Position numbers and translations under genes: made by a program. 64,000 nucleotides of DNA, taken from the NCBI RefSeq assembly GCF_902686445.1, contig NC_062214.1, positions 49,113,454 to 49,177,453 of the forward strand, written 5' to 3'. The DNA is from Sciurus carolinensis (taxonomy: Eukaryota; Chordata; Mammalia; Rodentia; Sciuridae). Below the pieces are notes generated by a model. The model was not told the DNA's origin. It did no database searches and saw only the letters and a list, made by a program, of their open reading frames with translations. Position 1 is the first letter of the stretch. The number at the start of each line of letters is the position of its first letter. Positions 1-12,012 of the stretch are shown here, in pieces.

Positions 1-292
1 ATCTGAATATAGAATAATAATTATTAGAGTTTGGGAAGGGTACTAAAGTTTGGGAGGGAGAACAGAAGGCAGCTGAATATAACAAATACCAAAACACAAC
101 GAGGAATAATTAAGTTCTAGTGTTCCACAGCACCATGGGGTGACTATAGTTCACAATAATGTATTATGTTATTTTACAAATAACCAGAAGAGAGGCACTT
201 GAAGACACAAAACAAAAACAAAGACAAGGAGATAAAAAAATTAATTCCCTGATTTTATCAGTACATATTGTACACTTGTATGTTCACTTTCC
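1..292 (+). mobile_element. Ancient LINE-1 3' end (L1MA-like), left part
   Basis: The phrasing around 139-170 (GGTGACTATAGTTCACAATA) and the closing cue near 265-280 (ATATTGTACACTTG) are typical of old mammalian L1M 3' ends. The element is interrupted at about 293 by an LTR and appears to resume at 644. Truncated and non-coding. Confidence 0.55.
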
Positions 293-643
293 ATCACTTT
301 GACAAAATATGTGAGATAAACAACTTAACAAAGGGAAAGTCTATTTTGGCTCATGGTTTCAGAGGTTTTAGTCCATGGTCACTTGGTCTTGTTGTCTTTG
401 GGACTGTGGTGAAGCCCTGGAGCACATGGCAGAGGAAGCTGTTTACCTGGTAACAGGGAAGAACTAAAAAGAGAAAGGAAGAGAGCAGCATCCCATATCC
501 CCTTCCACAGCACACCCCAGTGACCTCACTTCCTCCCGCTAGGCCCCACCCCACAAAGGTTCCACCACCTCTGAAGAGCACCACCCTGGGAAGCAAGCCT
601 GCAATACACGGGGCTTTGAGGAAACACTCCAGACCTAGCCACA
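293..643 (-). mobile_element. MaLR-type LTR inserted in ancient L1
   Basis: Read on the minus strand this has the order seen in several other copies in the window: TG start, a GTGG-type box, a CTTCCTG/CCACC middle, then GAAACCATGAGCC and a TATCTCA end. The minus-strand 5' end (TGTGGC) lies at 643. The 3' end is eroded near 293. It is a solo LTR of roughly 350 bp with no internal sequence. It splits an older L1, so it is the younger of the two. Confidence 0.6.
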
Positions 644-715
644 TGTATCAAATTAAAATATTGTACCCCAAAATACATAAAATTAAAATAATAATTAAGA
701 GATAAGTAAAAGCAC
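644..715 (+). mobile_element. Ancient LINE-1 3' end, right part
   Basis: ATGTATCAAATTAAAATATTGTACCCC followed by an AT-rich tail continues the L1 3' end that stops at 292. This supports one L1 split by the LTR. Confidence 0.45.
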
Positions 716-3700
716 AAATTTAGACAATACTTTTTAAAAAAGAATAACAGGTAGAAATTTCAAGGTAGAATGAGGGATGAAAGAACAGATGCAGAAAAGA
801 GGGAGTTAAGATGTGGGCCGACCTGGAAGGGAGAAGAGGCCTGGAGACAGGATGATGCCAGGGAGGGGCCTTCCGAGTGTGGCAACTGGTCCTTCAGCCA
901 CACCCATGGGACAAGGAAAGGCTCTGACAGTGCCTGTCCTGGAAGGTTGAGCCTGAGATACACCCGGCTCCCTCGTCCCTCAGTACACATCTTACTTATC
1001 CCACTCTTGTGCCTCACAGATCTGGGGTGCATCCCCCAGTAGCCACAACTTCCAAACCACTCCACGCACACCTCAACCAGTCAAGAATCCTTCAACACCT
1101 CCAACACTCTCCAAACGGTCTCTCACACATCCAGGAACTTATCTTACTTGGTCTAATTTTAAAGTCAGTCTGCACTTACCAGGTATTTACCATTTCCACT
1201 GTTGGGGAGGCACGGGCGTCACAGACAGGACAATGAGGGTTTGTGACCAGCATTCTGCACATTCCTTCTAAATTCATCATATGAAGGAGATGCTGGGATG
1301 GTGCTGAGAAGCACTCCAACACCTAACCAGTCAAGGATTCAGAACCTACTCAGTTGAAAACCAGCCTCAGGCCTAGATCAGCAGAGGCACAGGAATCAGA
1401 GGAAGGGGTGGGGCTCACAAACAAATATTGCCTCCTAATTGTGGGGCCCAGTGACACATCTATCAGTCAAAGACAAGTGATTGAAGAGTAGCACTTCTGC
1501 TGAAAGAGCATCCACTTCACCTGTTGGGGACAAAGGAAAAGGCATCTTCTCTAACCATATCTTGCTCCTCCTTACACACAAATAATCTAGAAATTGATTT
1601 GCAGGATGACCCAAGTCCTTCAGTCCCAACCCAGAGAACATACAATGACACAGGATTGGCATTTATGAAGTGTGGCTGCCCCTGTTTTAATATTGTGTGA
1701 TCAGCAGTCATGGAGGTGGGAACCACCATCAGAGAGGGTCATGACTTCCCAGATGGCAGCACACACTGGACCAATCATGGAGTGGGAGGACAAGAGGCAG
1801 GAGAAGAGGAACTGGGGGAAAAAGGAGGGTAAATACAGGACCCAAAAGAGCAATGGAGTTGCCCTGCATAGCAGAGGTCCCCAGTTCCCCAGGATCTCCA
1901 AGGTCAAGCCACCAGCACCTCTTCTCCCTGCAGGAAATATTCTCTTGAACTAGGTCCTCCTCCATCCACAGACCTTGGAGCCACAGTAGCAGAAAATGAG
2001 CACCCGTGAGAGGGACTCTGACAATGGCACATGAAAGTCTGGGTTCCCTCATTCATCCCATGGGGCAAACCTGAGGTGTATGTCCCTCCTTGTCCCCCAG
2101 AGGTCTGGGCAGGTTTCAGGCCCCTCCCAGATCAACACTTGCTTCAAAACCTGTCTCAGGTCTGCTCAGGAAAAGTGCAGCTGAGACACCCCGTCTCCTG
2201 CCGACCAGCACTACCAAGTTCAGGTTTATGTTCCGTCTCAAGGTGCAGACTCTGGTCACCTATAGGTAAGCCTCCCAGTGTGGCCACACAGGCACTGGTG
2301 GGGCTGGTCTTTGTCTGGCCCTGATTGGAAACACATCTGGTAAACCCCCACAGTTCTGCACTCTGCACAGGTGGACCACACCATGGGAAGCTGAAGGGCT
2401 GCTTCCCTTTCCCCCTGCATCTCCACATGGGAGCAAATCTCCATGTACCTGACTACCCACTGGAGCTGCTCAAGGAAGCACAAATGAAGTGAGGGAAACC
2501 AAGAGCTATATCCACACGTCCCCATGCCTGCCCTCACTCTGAGGTCACGTGCTGTGGTCATGGCAGTGGGGAAACTGGCATTGCTTGGTTGCATCGTCGT
2601 AAGAGGGAGCCATGTGCTTGGTCAGCAAGGGCAGCAGAGCTGGAGATGCCAGCTCCCAGGAGGCCCAGCAGGTTCCTGATGTCTATCTCTCTCCTCTGAA
2701 TGCTGCCCAATGTGTTTGTGAGATGCAGTGTGCTCCCTCCCTCCTGTCTCAGAGCCAGGGGTAATGTCCTTGTGTGTGGGTTTGCCCCTGCTTGATCCTC
2801 CTCCTTGTTCTCCCCCCACAGGCCTCTCCAGTGACCTCTGCTGGATGTGGAGAAACATTTCTACAGGTCACAGATGCTTCGAATTTTGGGAGTCAAATGC
2901 TTGCCACAAATGAGGCTCTCTTATGTCATTTGTTTGAAAAAGAAGGAAACAGCAAATGTGAGTTTGGGCAGAGGTCGTGACTGCCTGACCTCCTCGCCTG
3001 ATACCGTCCCTGTACTCTGAGGTTCCTCTCCCCACGCTTCCCAGCCCTTCAGTGATGCAACTCTCTCAGGGGTTCCAACTGCAGTGACCTCACCCTGCAT
3101 GAGCTACCCCTACCCTGACCCTATTCACCGCCCCGCCTGAGCCTCCTGGGATCACCCCCACATGCACATCCAGTGTCAGGACTTGCTTCTTGGGAACCCA
3201 AGGACTGTGCTGTGTTAGATTAGAGGGTCCCTGACACTTGATGCAAAGTCTCTATGGTCCAACCTGGAAACTAAATATCAGCCTGCCTTGGAGTAGCACT
3301 GTCATCCGTAAGGTGAGCCCATCCATCCTTCTGCTGCAATGACCAAGTCAAGGCTGACACTTTCTGGTGACTAAGGAAACAGGGGTGGGAAGAGACTCCA
3401 TAGGAGTCCCATAACACAGCACTGACCCAGGCCACCACCCAGCACCCACCTCAGGGATGTCATTGCTTGGAAGGAAGTCACTGATAACTAGAGCCATGAT
3501 AGCTCTTGATGAAGGTCCCACATGATAGTGGTTTCCAGGGACTAACTTATCATGGAAGAACAGCAGACCTGCAGCAGGTGGGAAACTGTCTGGTCCCCTG
3601 TCCACTCCCCATGATGTCTGCCATCTTTTTTTGCACCTATGAGCCACATATGTATCCCCAGGTTCCACACTACCCCTCCATCCTCCCAACCACCTCAGCG

Positions 3701-3899
3701 AGTATTTCCTCCCAACTTACACATACATCATCTTTAAGTCCTTTCCTGTGTCCCTTGCTCTCCCATTCAGGAGAACTTCCTCATCCCTGTCTTTTTCTCA
3801 ATGGGCAAAGGGAACCAGATGCTGTTACCATGGATGGAGCCCATGCCCCACCTCAAGCTCCAGACAGTGCTTCCTGACTAGAAGGTGAGTGTTAATCTT
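716..3899. other. Unique sequence, no gene recognised
   Basis: About 3.2 kb without a recognisable repeat or an open frame longer than about 123 codons. Short frames occur on both strands and none has a domain I know. Moderately GC-rich patches (2.0-3.2 kb) could be old exon or regulatory sequence, but no splice-bounded exon can be supported by eye. Confidence 0.4.
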
Positions 3900-4030
3900 A
3901 CCTCTGTTCACAGAGAATAGCTGAGGCTTGAAGGTTTCTATAACTCGCTCCAGGGTATGTGGCTGGACTTGAACCAGAGTCAGCCTGACCCCTGGCCCTG
4001 TTTCCCTATGTTGTCAGTGATATGCTGCAT
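3900..4030 (+). repeat. MIR-like SINE fragment
   Basis: Contains the MIR core order: GAGAATAGCTGAGGCTTGAAGG, then a degenerate 'CTCGCTCCAGGGTATGTGGCTGG' stretch, then ACTTGAACCAGAGTCAGCCTGACC. Heavily diverged, as expected for a pan-mammalian tRNA-derived SINE. Confidence 0.5.
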
Positions 4031-4347
4031 AAAGGCTATAAGAGTCTGTGCTCCAAAGGGAAGTGAGGCCTAATGAGGAATTATTTCCATACATGACGGT
4101 GGAGGGGTCTCACATTTTTATGCCATAGGCTCTTTTGGGGGGAGAGATGAATCCCTTATCAGAAGGATGTTTTTAATGCATGAAATGAAATGCATTAAAT
4201 TTTAATGGTAATTAATTATACTGATGCAGTTATCAAAATATTTTAAAATACTTGTACTTGTTAATCTATGTGTTTCTCTTACATATTAACATATGTACTT
4301 TTTTTATTAAATAGCAACTTCAAGGGAGGCCTAAGAATTACCACATC

Positions 4348-4440
4348 TGGCTTGGACTATAGCAAGGTAATAAAGTACATACCTAGCATGTGCAAGGCCC
4401 TGGGTTCTGTCCCCAGAAACAAAAACTCTGTCCACAAAAA
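4348..4440 (+). repeat. ID-type tRNA-derived SINE (degraded)
   Basis: The order 'ATAGCAAGGTAATAAAGTACATACCTAGCATGTGCAAGG' then CCCTGGGTTCTGTCCCCAG matches the ID body with A and B box regions, followed by an A-rich tail. Several substitutions relative to the near-intact copy at 51.7 kb indicate an old copy. Confidence 0.6.
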
Positions 4441-5212
4441 CTCTTAAAATTTCCAAGTGCTAAGAGGCCTATGACAATTGTAATGTGATAGAAAGATCTG
4501 TTGTGTTCATGGGGAAAGTCACCAGGGTGGAATTCACTCAACATCCAGGAAATGCAAGATTTCAGTCTGACACTGGTAGAAAAAAGACGAAATTTTGTTT
4601 TTCTTCCAAGGTCATAAACCCCTGGATTTTATCCCCAGACCTTGAAGCATTCATGATGCTTCAAGCCCAGCTCCTCAAGAATCCAAGCCACCCCTTCCCT
4701 GTGTACCACAGTTTTATTTCCATGTTAGAATTGTGCAAGTGTCACCACTGGGGTCAGACACTCCCTAGAGATAGGGTGTCCCCACTGCACCTGGCACAGG
4801 GCAGGTCTGGTCGGGATACACATCCCTAATCTGTTGCTTCAGGTCCTCCCTGTGCCTAGCATGGGAATACTGGGCACAGCCAGGGAGGACATAGAGGAGG
4901 GATTATTTGTTAAACGCAGGTCCCTGGCAACAGTGTCATCCAGAGGGCTACATGAGGCTCAGGGATTTGAACAATCCCACAAATGAGTGCCTTGAACTGC
5001 CTGGGGACACACTTTGGGGAAGACTTCCCTCAAATCCAGTGACTTCCTCCCACTTCCCAAGTCTTAACCTAACACCTCTGACTCTCTCAGGCAGAAGACA
5101 GCCCTGCTTCCTAGGGGTCTTAGTTTTTGCATGCTGGCCAGTCTCCCATACTTCCAACCCCTGACAGCCCTGAGTACAGTACCCAGCACATGGAGGAAAT
5201 CAAGAAATAGTG
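4441..5212. other. Unique sequence, no gene recognised
   Basis: No recognisable gene. Around 5160-5210 a GTACCCAGCACATGG...AAATC motif resembles the tail of an L2/MIR-class repeat, too short to assign. Confidence 0.35.
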
Positions 5213-6262
5213 GTGAAATGGAACAAAATAGAAGACACAGAGATATACCCCCACAAATATAGTCATCTGATCCTTGACAGAGATGTCAAAAACATTCATT
5301 GGAGAAAAGATAGCCTCTTTAGCAAATGGTGCTGAGAAAGCTGGCTATCCATATGCAAAAGAATGAAGCTAGATCTCTATCCTTCACCCTGCACAAGTTA
5401 ACTCAAAATCTATGACCTAGGAATTAGATCAGAAACTTCATAACTGCTAAAAGAAAACACAGGGTCAATTCTCCAACAAATAAGCTAAGACAATGAATAG
5501 GAATCAATAGGATTCCTATAGCTCAGAAAATAGTACCAAGAATTAGTAAGTGGAATGGCATCAAATTAATAAACTTCCACACAGCAAAGGAAACAAGATC
5601 ATAAAGAAAGTCTACAGAATAGGAGAAAATATTTGCCAGCTACTCTTAGTAGAGGATTAATATCCAGAATATATAATAAATTGAAAGAACTTACACAAAA
5701 AAACTCAATCAAAAAATGAGCAAATGAACCGAAGAGATACTTCTCTAAAGAAGAAATGTAAATGATCAACCAATATATGAAAAATAGTCAATGTCTTTAG
5801 CAATTAGAGAAATACAAATCAAAACTATACTGAGATTTTATCTCACTCCAATTAGAATGACTGTCATCAAAAAATACAAACAATAAATCCTGGAGAGGAT
5901 GTGGAGAAAAAGGAACACTTTTACACTGATGGTGAGATTGTAAATTAGTAAAACCACTATGGAAATCAGTATGGAGTTCCTCAGAAGACTTGGAATAGAG
6001 CCACTATATGTCCCAGCTATATCACTTCTTAGTATTTATCCTAATTAATTAAAGTTGGCATAAACATGCTACCCATGTTTATAGCAGCACAATTTACAAT
6101 AGCCCAATTATGGAATCAGCCTAGTTGTCCATCCATAGTGAATGGACACAGAAAAGGTGGTATATATACACAATGGAGTTTTACTCAGTCATAAAGAAAA
6201 ATGCAATTGTGTTATTTGCAGGAAAATGCATAGAGCATTATGTTAAGCAACATATACCAAAC
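5213..6262 (+). mobile_element. Old rodent LINE-1, ORF2 3' portion (degraded)
   Basis: Runs parallel to the second half of ORF2 in the full-length copy at 22.5-23.5 kb: the GGAGAAAAGATAGCCTCTTT stretch near 5300, the 'ACTCCAATTAGAATG' stretch near 5847-5861, the GGTGGTATATATACACAATG stretch near 6158, and the ATAAAGAAAAATGCAATTGT stretch near 6192. Many stops and indels make it non-coding. It is interrupted at about 6263 by a younger 5'-inverted L1 and appears to resume at 6790. Confidence 0.85.
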
Positions 6263-6483
6263 TCCACTTATCAAAGAAAACATTCAGCCTTTAGATTTTG
6301 GGGATTAGCTTATTTCACTTAACATGATATTCTCCAACTCCATCCATTTACCCACAAATGCCATAATATTATTCTTCTTTATGACTGAATAATATTCCAT
6401 TATGTATATATACCACAGTTTCTTTACCTATTCATCTATTGAAGGACATCTAGGTTGGTTCCACAATCTAGCTATGATATATA
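6263..6483 (-). mobile_element. 5'-inverted L1, inverted arm
   Basis: CCACTTATCAAAG, then the GGATTAGCTTATTTCACTTA and ATGATATTCTCCAACTCCAT stretches, then CCACAATCTAGCTATGA, are the reverse complement of the L1 ORF2 end. This arm joins directly to forward-oriented 3'UTR at about 6484. That is the twin-priming (5' inversion) structure of L1 insertions. Confidence 0.8.
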
Positions 6484-6789
6484 TTCGTGGGGGGAGGGGG
6501 TAAGAGAAGATTGGAGGAAATTTGGATTGTGTAGAGGGAAATGAGGGGAGATAGAGGGCAGAAGAAAAGATAGTGGAATGAGTCATACATCATTACCCTA
6601 TGTTCATGTATGATTACACGAATGGTGGGAATCTACATTGTGTACAACCACAGGAATGAAAAGTTGTACCCCATTTGTGTACAATGAATCAAAATGCAGT
6701 CTGTAAAAATACAATTTAAATATATATATATTTATAAATTTATAAAATAAATATAAATTTAAATATATATATATATATATATATAAAAA
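6484..6789 (+). mobile_element. 5'-inverted L1, forward 3'UTR arm and tail
   Basis: GGGGGGAGGGGGTAAGAGAAG, TTTGGATTGTGTAGAGGGAAATG, then ACCCTATG...CATGTATGATTACACGAATGG and CCCCATTTGTGTACAATGAATC match the 3'UTR of the other young copies at 24.1 and 57.0 kb. It ends in AATACAATTTAAA and an AT microsatellite that replaces a plain A-tail. Past it, old L1 sequence resumes. Confidence 0.8.
6719..6784. repeat. AT-rich microsatellite
   Basis: Imperfect (TA)n/(AAATTTAT)n run ending in a clean (AT)n block at 6764-6784. It sits where the poly(A) tail of the 5'-inverted L1 is expected and probably grew from it. Confidence 0.85.
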
Positions 6790-7065
6790 ACAGAAAGTCA
6801 AGGGTCATATGTTTTCTCTCATATGTGGAAACTAGAGGGAAAAAAGGGGGAGTCTTTTGAAAATAGAAGAGAGACCAGTAAAGGAAAAGGACAGAGGAGA
6901 AGGAGGAAAGGAAATGGGGAGGCAATGGAGAATGAAATTGATCAAATTATATTGTTATATTATGTACATGTGTGAATATGTAACAATAAATCCCATTGTT
7001 ATGTTTCATTTTAATGTATCAATGAAAAATGGGGAAAAAATAAAAAATAATAATCAAAAAAGGAA
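6790..7065 (+). mobile_element. Old rodent LINE-1, 3'UTR (continuation)
   Basis: CAGAAAGTCAAGGGTCATATG, then a TTTTCTCTCATATGTGGAAA stretch and a purine-rich stretch, follows the order of an old L1 3' end and continues the element stopped at 6262. It ends in an A-rich tail near 7030-7065. Confidence 0.7.
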
Positions 7066-7631
7066 AATGCTCATGAGCAGACTTAAGTTCCAGACCCCAT
7101 TAGGGCAACAAGTCCCTACAGACCTAAAGTAAAGACCAGCAGAGACCCAGAAAGGAAGGAGTCCAGCTCCAGCCCTCCACTTCTGCCATTGTGTAAAGAC
7201 TGTGCGTGGTTTTTCATATGATGCTACTCATGGGTGCCTCTCACGAGCAGTCCCAGTCTCAGTCTTACAAGCACTGCCTGCTAGAGGACATATATCGAGA
7301 TTACCAGCATGGCAGAGGAAAGAGAATGCCTGCCCTTCCAGCCTCAGGAGGACTGAGGCTGAGCCCAGAGAACAGAGCCGTCCAAAATGACAGAGCCTAG
7401 GGCTGCATTCCACCCTTAGGGGAAGCTGAGGTTGGACTTAGGAGAGTGATATAAAGCTGGAGCCAGGCAGGGAGCCACAGGATTCTGCTGTGCTCAGAAA
7501 GAAGCTATGCCTGGTGGGCACAAGCCAGTGACTCAGTGACCTGCAGGCACTCCATGCCTGCATGGAGGGAGCTCCATGGCATATGAGCAGCTTTTCTTCT
7601 TCACTAAGCCCAGTGTGGATGCAGAGAACTG
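7066..7631. other. Unique sequence, no gene recognised
   Basis: No repeat or gene recognised. Short overlapping open frames (60-64 codons) on both strands have no known motif. Confidence 0.35.
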
Positions 7632-7893
7632 AGTGGCAGAGAGGAGAAGAAGGAAAGGAGAGGTTGGATGAAAGGGAGAGGAGGGGGAGGAGGGGGTTGG
7701 GGAAAGAGAGAAGATGGAGACGGAAGGAGGAGGGAAAGGAGAAAGAAAAGGAAGAAGGGAGGACAGGAAGGAGGAGGGGAAGAGAAAAGGCAGAGGGAGG
7801 AGGAGAAGGAGAGAGAAGGGAAGAGGGAGATGAGGAGGAGGAGGGAGAGGGCAAGGAGAAAAGAAGAGGACGAGGGAAAGGAAGAGGAGGAAG
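7632..7893. repeat. Polypurine (GA-rich) tract
   Basis: About 260 bases, almost entirely A and G on the + strand, built from GGAGGA, GAAAGG and GAGAAGG variants with very few pyrimidines. The tract creates long open frames on both strands with Glu/Arg/Lys- or Ser/Pro/Leu-rich products. These follow from composition and should not be read as genes. Mirror-like segments could form triplex DNA. Confidence 0.95.
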
Positions 7894-8714
7894 TGATACA
7901 AAATTTATCCTCCCAGCAGCCACCATTTTTGAGCACCCACTCATGACGTACCCACTGGGGCACTTTATAGACATTTTCTTCACTTTATCTTCAAAATGCA
8001 TGTTCTACAAAAACCTAAAGAACAGGGCTTAACACTCAGTTCAAGTCCCACATTAGCTCAGAGGAAGACCAAGATCTTCAGCCCAGGGTGGTGTGGCTCC
8101 ATTTTAAACAAGAAACAGTGGAAGATCCAGAGAGTTGACCGGTCCACAATGCATCTCAGCTGCAATGTCACCAGAATCGAGAGCCTCCAGGGCCACTCTG
8201 GAAGAGTCATTCTGCCTGCATCCCACCTGCAGTTGTCTCTTGGGTCTTCAGAGATCCCTCGGTGCTTAGCACATCTGACCCACCCACTACCAGGGACCAG
8301 GTCAGCCCTTTCCTGCTGTGGGGTTTGGGGTGAGCTCTTTCAGCCTCTGAGCATCTTGCCCTTGTTCTAGACTGGGGGTGATGCACCTGCCCACCAGGCT
8401 GTCAGAAGGTAGAAAGCATTGAGAATTAGGAGCCCTGACCTGGTGCAGTTCATCTGCCATGTCCTGGGGCCAAGGGCAAAGAAAGAGAAGGTGGTGGCAA
8501 GCAGCCAGGTGGCCCACGAACAGGCATGACTTCCTTTCCCTCCCTCCAACTCCAACTACTCATTAGAAAGAGAAAGTTAAAAGAAAAAAAGTGCAAGGTT
8601 CTTTTGTTATTAGCCTGCAAGTGTTTTCACAGACTCTTTTGAACCAGGTAAATTAATTTGAGAAAAGACTGCCTGACCTGGTTTGGTCTCATATTTATGA
8701 AACTAGGGAACACC
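7894..8714. other. Unique sequence, no gene recognised
   Basis: Mixed-composition DNA with no recognisable repeat or coding exon. Confidence 0.35.
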
Positions 8715-8850
8715 CAGCTTTTGCTGCTGTTGTTTTTGGTTTTGTTTTGTTTTGTTTTGTTTTCTTCTGTTTTCAGTGCTGGGGAGAAACCCAGGGCCTT
8801 GTACATGTTATGCAGGTGTTCTACGACTGAGCCATATACATGCCTGCCAG
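8715..8850 (-). repeat. ID-type SINE with (GTTTT)n-derived tail
   Basis: On the + strand a (GTTTT)n run at 8737-8763 precedes CAGTGCTGGGGAGAAACCCAG, GGCCTTGTACATG and CTACGACTGAGCCATAT. This is the reverse complement of an ID body with its B and A boxes, and the pentamer run is the former A-rich tail. Moderately diverged. Confidence 0.7.
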
Positions 8851-8892
8851 TTTTACAAAAGTCTGCACTTGGTCTAGTGTAAAGGAATAGGC

Positions 8893-8926
8893 AAAAAAAA
8901 AAAAAAAATTAAAAAAAAAATAAAGA
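8893..8926. repeat. A-rich tract
   Basis: Two A runs (17 and 10 bases) separated by TT, then an AATAAAG. No retroelement body on the upstream side can be assigned. Confidence 0.6.
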
Positions 8927-9929
8927 ATTGAAAGAGAGGCAGAAAGAAGGATAGGCTTTGAAGTCCACGAGGGATTTGTGATGAGCTAGACCCTGAGAGC
9001 ACCAAAGAAAATGAGTTTCTCTCCTAATTTAAGACTCTGATCTACCATAAAGAATAGAGATGGCTCTTTCTAGACTGTTACCTACATTGCTCAGAGACAA
9101 GGACCTGGAACTAGCCCTCCAACTCATGTCACAACCAGAGGACAGGAACCCCACTCCCCATGCATAGCCAGGGTGGTAACAGCCCAGTATTCTAAGATAA
9201 ACTGTCAAGCACTTTTGGAAAAAGTAATTGTCAAAGCCCTTTCCTCCCTCTAGTGCCTAAAGGCAAATGACTTTGGCCAGTGAGCAGCTCCCTTCCAAGG
9301 TTGGAGTAGGCAGGTCAACATACAGTAGGCAGGTCAAGTTGGTGGGCAGGTGGGGGTGGCCAAGAGCACTACTGGTCAAGCCTTCTGCACTGGCTCACAG
9401 GCACCCATGCATCTGCCACCTTGGAGGCTCTCCTAGAATATATCCACCTCCCTGGGGTACACCCAGCTCTACCACGATCTGTCCTGGAATAGGAGGACAT
9501 ACCGAGACCAGGGTTGCTCTAACTGGTATGTCCCCTGCATATCCTGACCACTGAGCAGTGTATTTGGGGTAAAGTAGAAGAAACACAAAATTGGCACATA
9601 GAAAACATGCAGAGAAGGATGTTCCTGCAGCAAAAAAAAGAGAGGAAAGTAAAGTGGGAATACAATGTGGTTTCCTGGGGGTGTATATGGTGATGAAATG
9701 GTGTGCACATGTGTGTAGTAAATGTGTGCATGTAAAAAATATTATGGCACAAACATTTCTCAAAGGAACTTGTCTTTACCAGTACAGTAAAGCTGTCCCA
9801 CACCAACCCCAGATGCATTTGAGGTCATGGGAGGGGAGAAAATACGTAGCACATACAATCTCCTTTTTAAATGTCAAGGACCCAGACTGTGTATCTGCTC
9901 ACACCCTATTGGTCAGAAGCTAAGTGTAC
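8927..9929. other. Unique sequence, no gene recognised
   Basis: No gene found. Open frames of 95-122 codons occur on both strands over 9267-9923 and overlap one another, which argues against coding. Confidence 0.35.
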
Positions 9930-10030
9930 ATTGTCACTGAGAATGTGGGCTTGGAAGTGTAGTCTCTATTGTTGGCTCCACCCTGGACAAAGGCTCTGTG
10001 ACTTCCATTGTTAAAAGGCAAGAGAGAAAA
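9930..10030 (+). repeat. MIR-like SINE fragment
   Basis: GAGAATGTGGGCTTGGAAGTG, then TTGGCTCCACCCTGGACAAAG, then CTGTGACTTCCATTGTTAAAA follow the order of the MIR 5' half ('...GGAGTCAGA...GGCTCTGCC...TGTGACCTT...'). Diverged. Confidence 0.4.
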
Positions 10031-11684
10031 TGAAGAATGGGGAATAGTCAATTATTTGGATCATATTCCTGTGCCACATAGAAAAGAGAATCTCCCTTTT
10101 CCAGTGCCCCTTGGAAAGATATTTTAAGCAGTGAACTCCAAAAGGATTATTCCACAAGATAACGGGCCAACCCTGTCAGGGAGAGGGATGCACCAGGATG
10201 ACTGACAAAAGCTGATTGATGTTACACATTCTTCATTGCCTAACACGTGAGCATTGGATGAAGGATAAGGATGGATGGAGACCAGAAAGTATATCGCCTA
10301 TTAGAAGAAAAGTTAAGGGTGATGAAAGATGTGCATGATATAGGTTTAAGTTGGAAAAAATATGTTGAAAATTCTCTATATAGTTCTAGTATAATCCTTA
10401 TGTCATAAGAGAATATACCCACATAAAATAAAACTCAGAAGGTAGTGCACCAATATTTTCACACCCCTTATTTCTGAGTGCTGGGATTACATGTTCATTA
10501 TATTGTTTATTATTTCCTCTGGGCTTTTATAAGTTTTCTATGATAAACACATGTTGTTTAGTAAACAATAGCAATCATGGTAAAGAGTGATATTTTTCAG
10601 ACAGGAATCAATGCCAGGCAAGGAAAAACTTGCTTGTTCAGAATCACTCTAAAAGTTTTAGTTTCAAAGTCATTTGCATAAGGTCAGGATTGTTGGAGAC
10701 CTAAACATTTGAGCAAAGGGTCAATGACTTCTAACAAGATCCTACTTGGAGACATTATTGGCTTGGGTACAAGATGAAAGTGGCTTCCCTCTACAGACGG
10801 ATCCTAACAAAATACTCAAAGTGGCCTAAAAATACTTTTAGTGTAGAAAAGATGCTTAGAAATTTACTATAATGCGAGTTTAAATACTATGAAATAGATC
10901 AATGAAAGGGTGAGGCAGAGGGAATGGAACAAACAGGCCAAGTGGTAAATGCTGGCCGATGCCATAATACAGAGGACAAAAGTGTGTCAGGGGTCCGTGA
11001 GTGATCATGAAACTGGGTGTTGGAATCTTTAATCCCAGGACACTGGCAGAATATTTCTGCAAAGTTCATGTGGAATCAACCCATTTCTGGACGTTTCTTG
11101 GGGACATAAGAAGGAAGAAGTCCCTGGGCCAATAGCCGTGGAGACCTGACAAAGCCATGCACTGACAAAGCTGACCTACCGTCTGTAGGATGATTTTAGC
11201 CTCTGAGTTCTTCCCTGTGCACTCTCAGTTGATCGGACTCTCTGATGTCCCAGTTTTATTCCATCATTATTCTTCTCCTGTGGTCCTTCAAGAGCTATCT
11301 GTTGTGTAAGGCTAGAAACCATGTCTGTCCTTTTGTCTACCCAGCACTGGCCCAAGGCTTGACCCAGAACAGGTTGTCAGTAAATGGATGAACTTTATTT
11401 TCATTCCCTCTATTTGTGGGCCAAGCTCTCCCTTGGCAAAGCCTAGGACTTGGTGGTCACACAGCTCTTTCTATGTACTGGCTTGTGGCACAAATGATAG
11501 CCGCCCTGGCAAAGCAGAACTGGCTGAGGACTATGGCCTCACCACAAGTATCTGCCAATTTGGGTTGGCAGAGTCCCAGACCCTGCTTCTCCCCTTGACC
11601 TTGGACATGAAAACCCCATCTCAAGGAGAAGTGGATGAGTTTTGGGTGAAAATACATTTTCTCTTTGAAAATTGTGAAGGTGGT
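10031..11684. other. Mostly unique sequence, no gene recognised
   Basis: No coding exon or RNA gene recognised. At 11340-11395 a CCAGCACTGGCCCAAGG...CAGTAAATGGATGAA motif resembles an L2/MIR-class tail. Composition is AT-rich and ordinary. Confidence 0.35.
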
Positions 11685-11772
11685 CAGGGGTATGGCTCAG
11701 TGGCAGAGTACTTGCTGAGCACACATGAGATCCTGGGCTCAATCCTCAGCCCTGAAAAAATAAAAAATAAAT
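11685..11772 (+). repeat. ID-type SINE
   Basis: GGTCAGGGGTATGGCTCAGTG, then GCAGAGTACTTGCTGAGC, then ATCCTGGGCTCAATCCTCAG and an A-rich tail. This is a readable tRNA-derived ID body (A box near 11693, B box near 11731) with few changes from the consensus form seen at 51.7 kb. Confidence 0.85.
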
Positions 11773-12012
11773 TGAAGGTAAAAAGAGATTGAAAATTCAA
11801 TATGTTTCACAACTATATGTATCATGCCTACTGAACTTTCAAAGATAAGGTTAAGTAGTGTGGCTTCTAAAACCTATCAGTGTAAATAATGTGGCAGCAA
11901 GTATATAGTCCCCTTGTCATTTTTCCCTACACAATACAGTGTAACCATTACTTACATAGCATTTACATTGTATTAGGTATTCAGTCATCTAGATATTATC
12001 TAAATTATATGG

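Noticed and set aside
7438..8032. Long frames on both strands (up to 187 codons) at 7.4-8.0 kb
   Set aside because: They come from the polypurine tract: Ser/Pro/Leu-rich on one strand and Glu/Arg/Gly-rich on the other, in several overlapping frames. No start context or domain.
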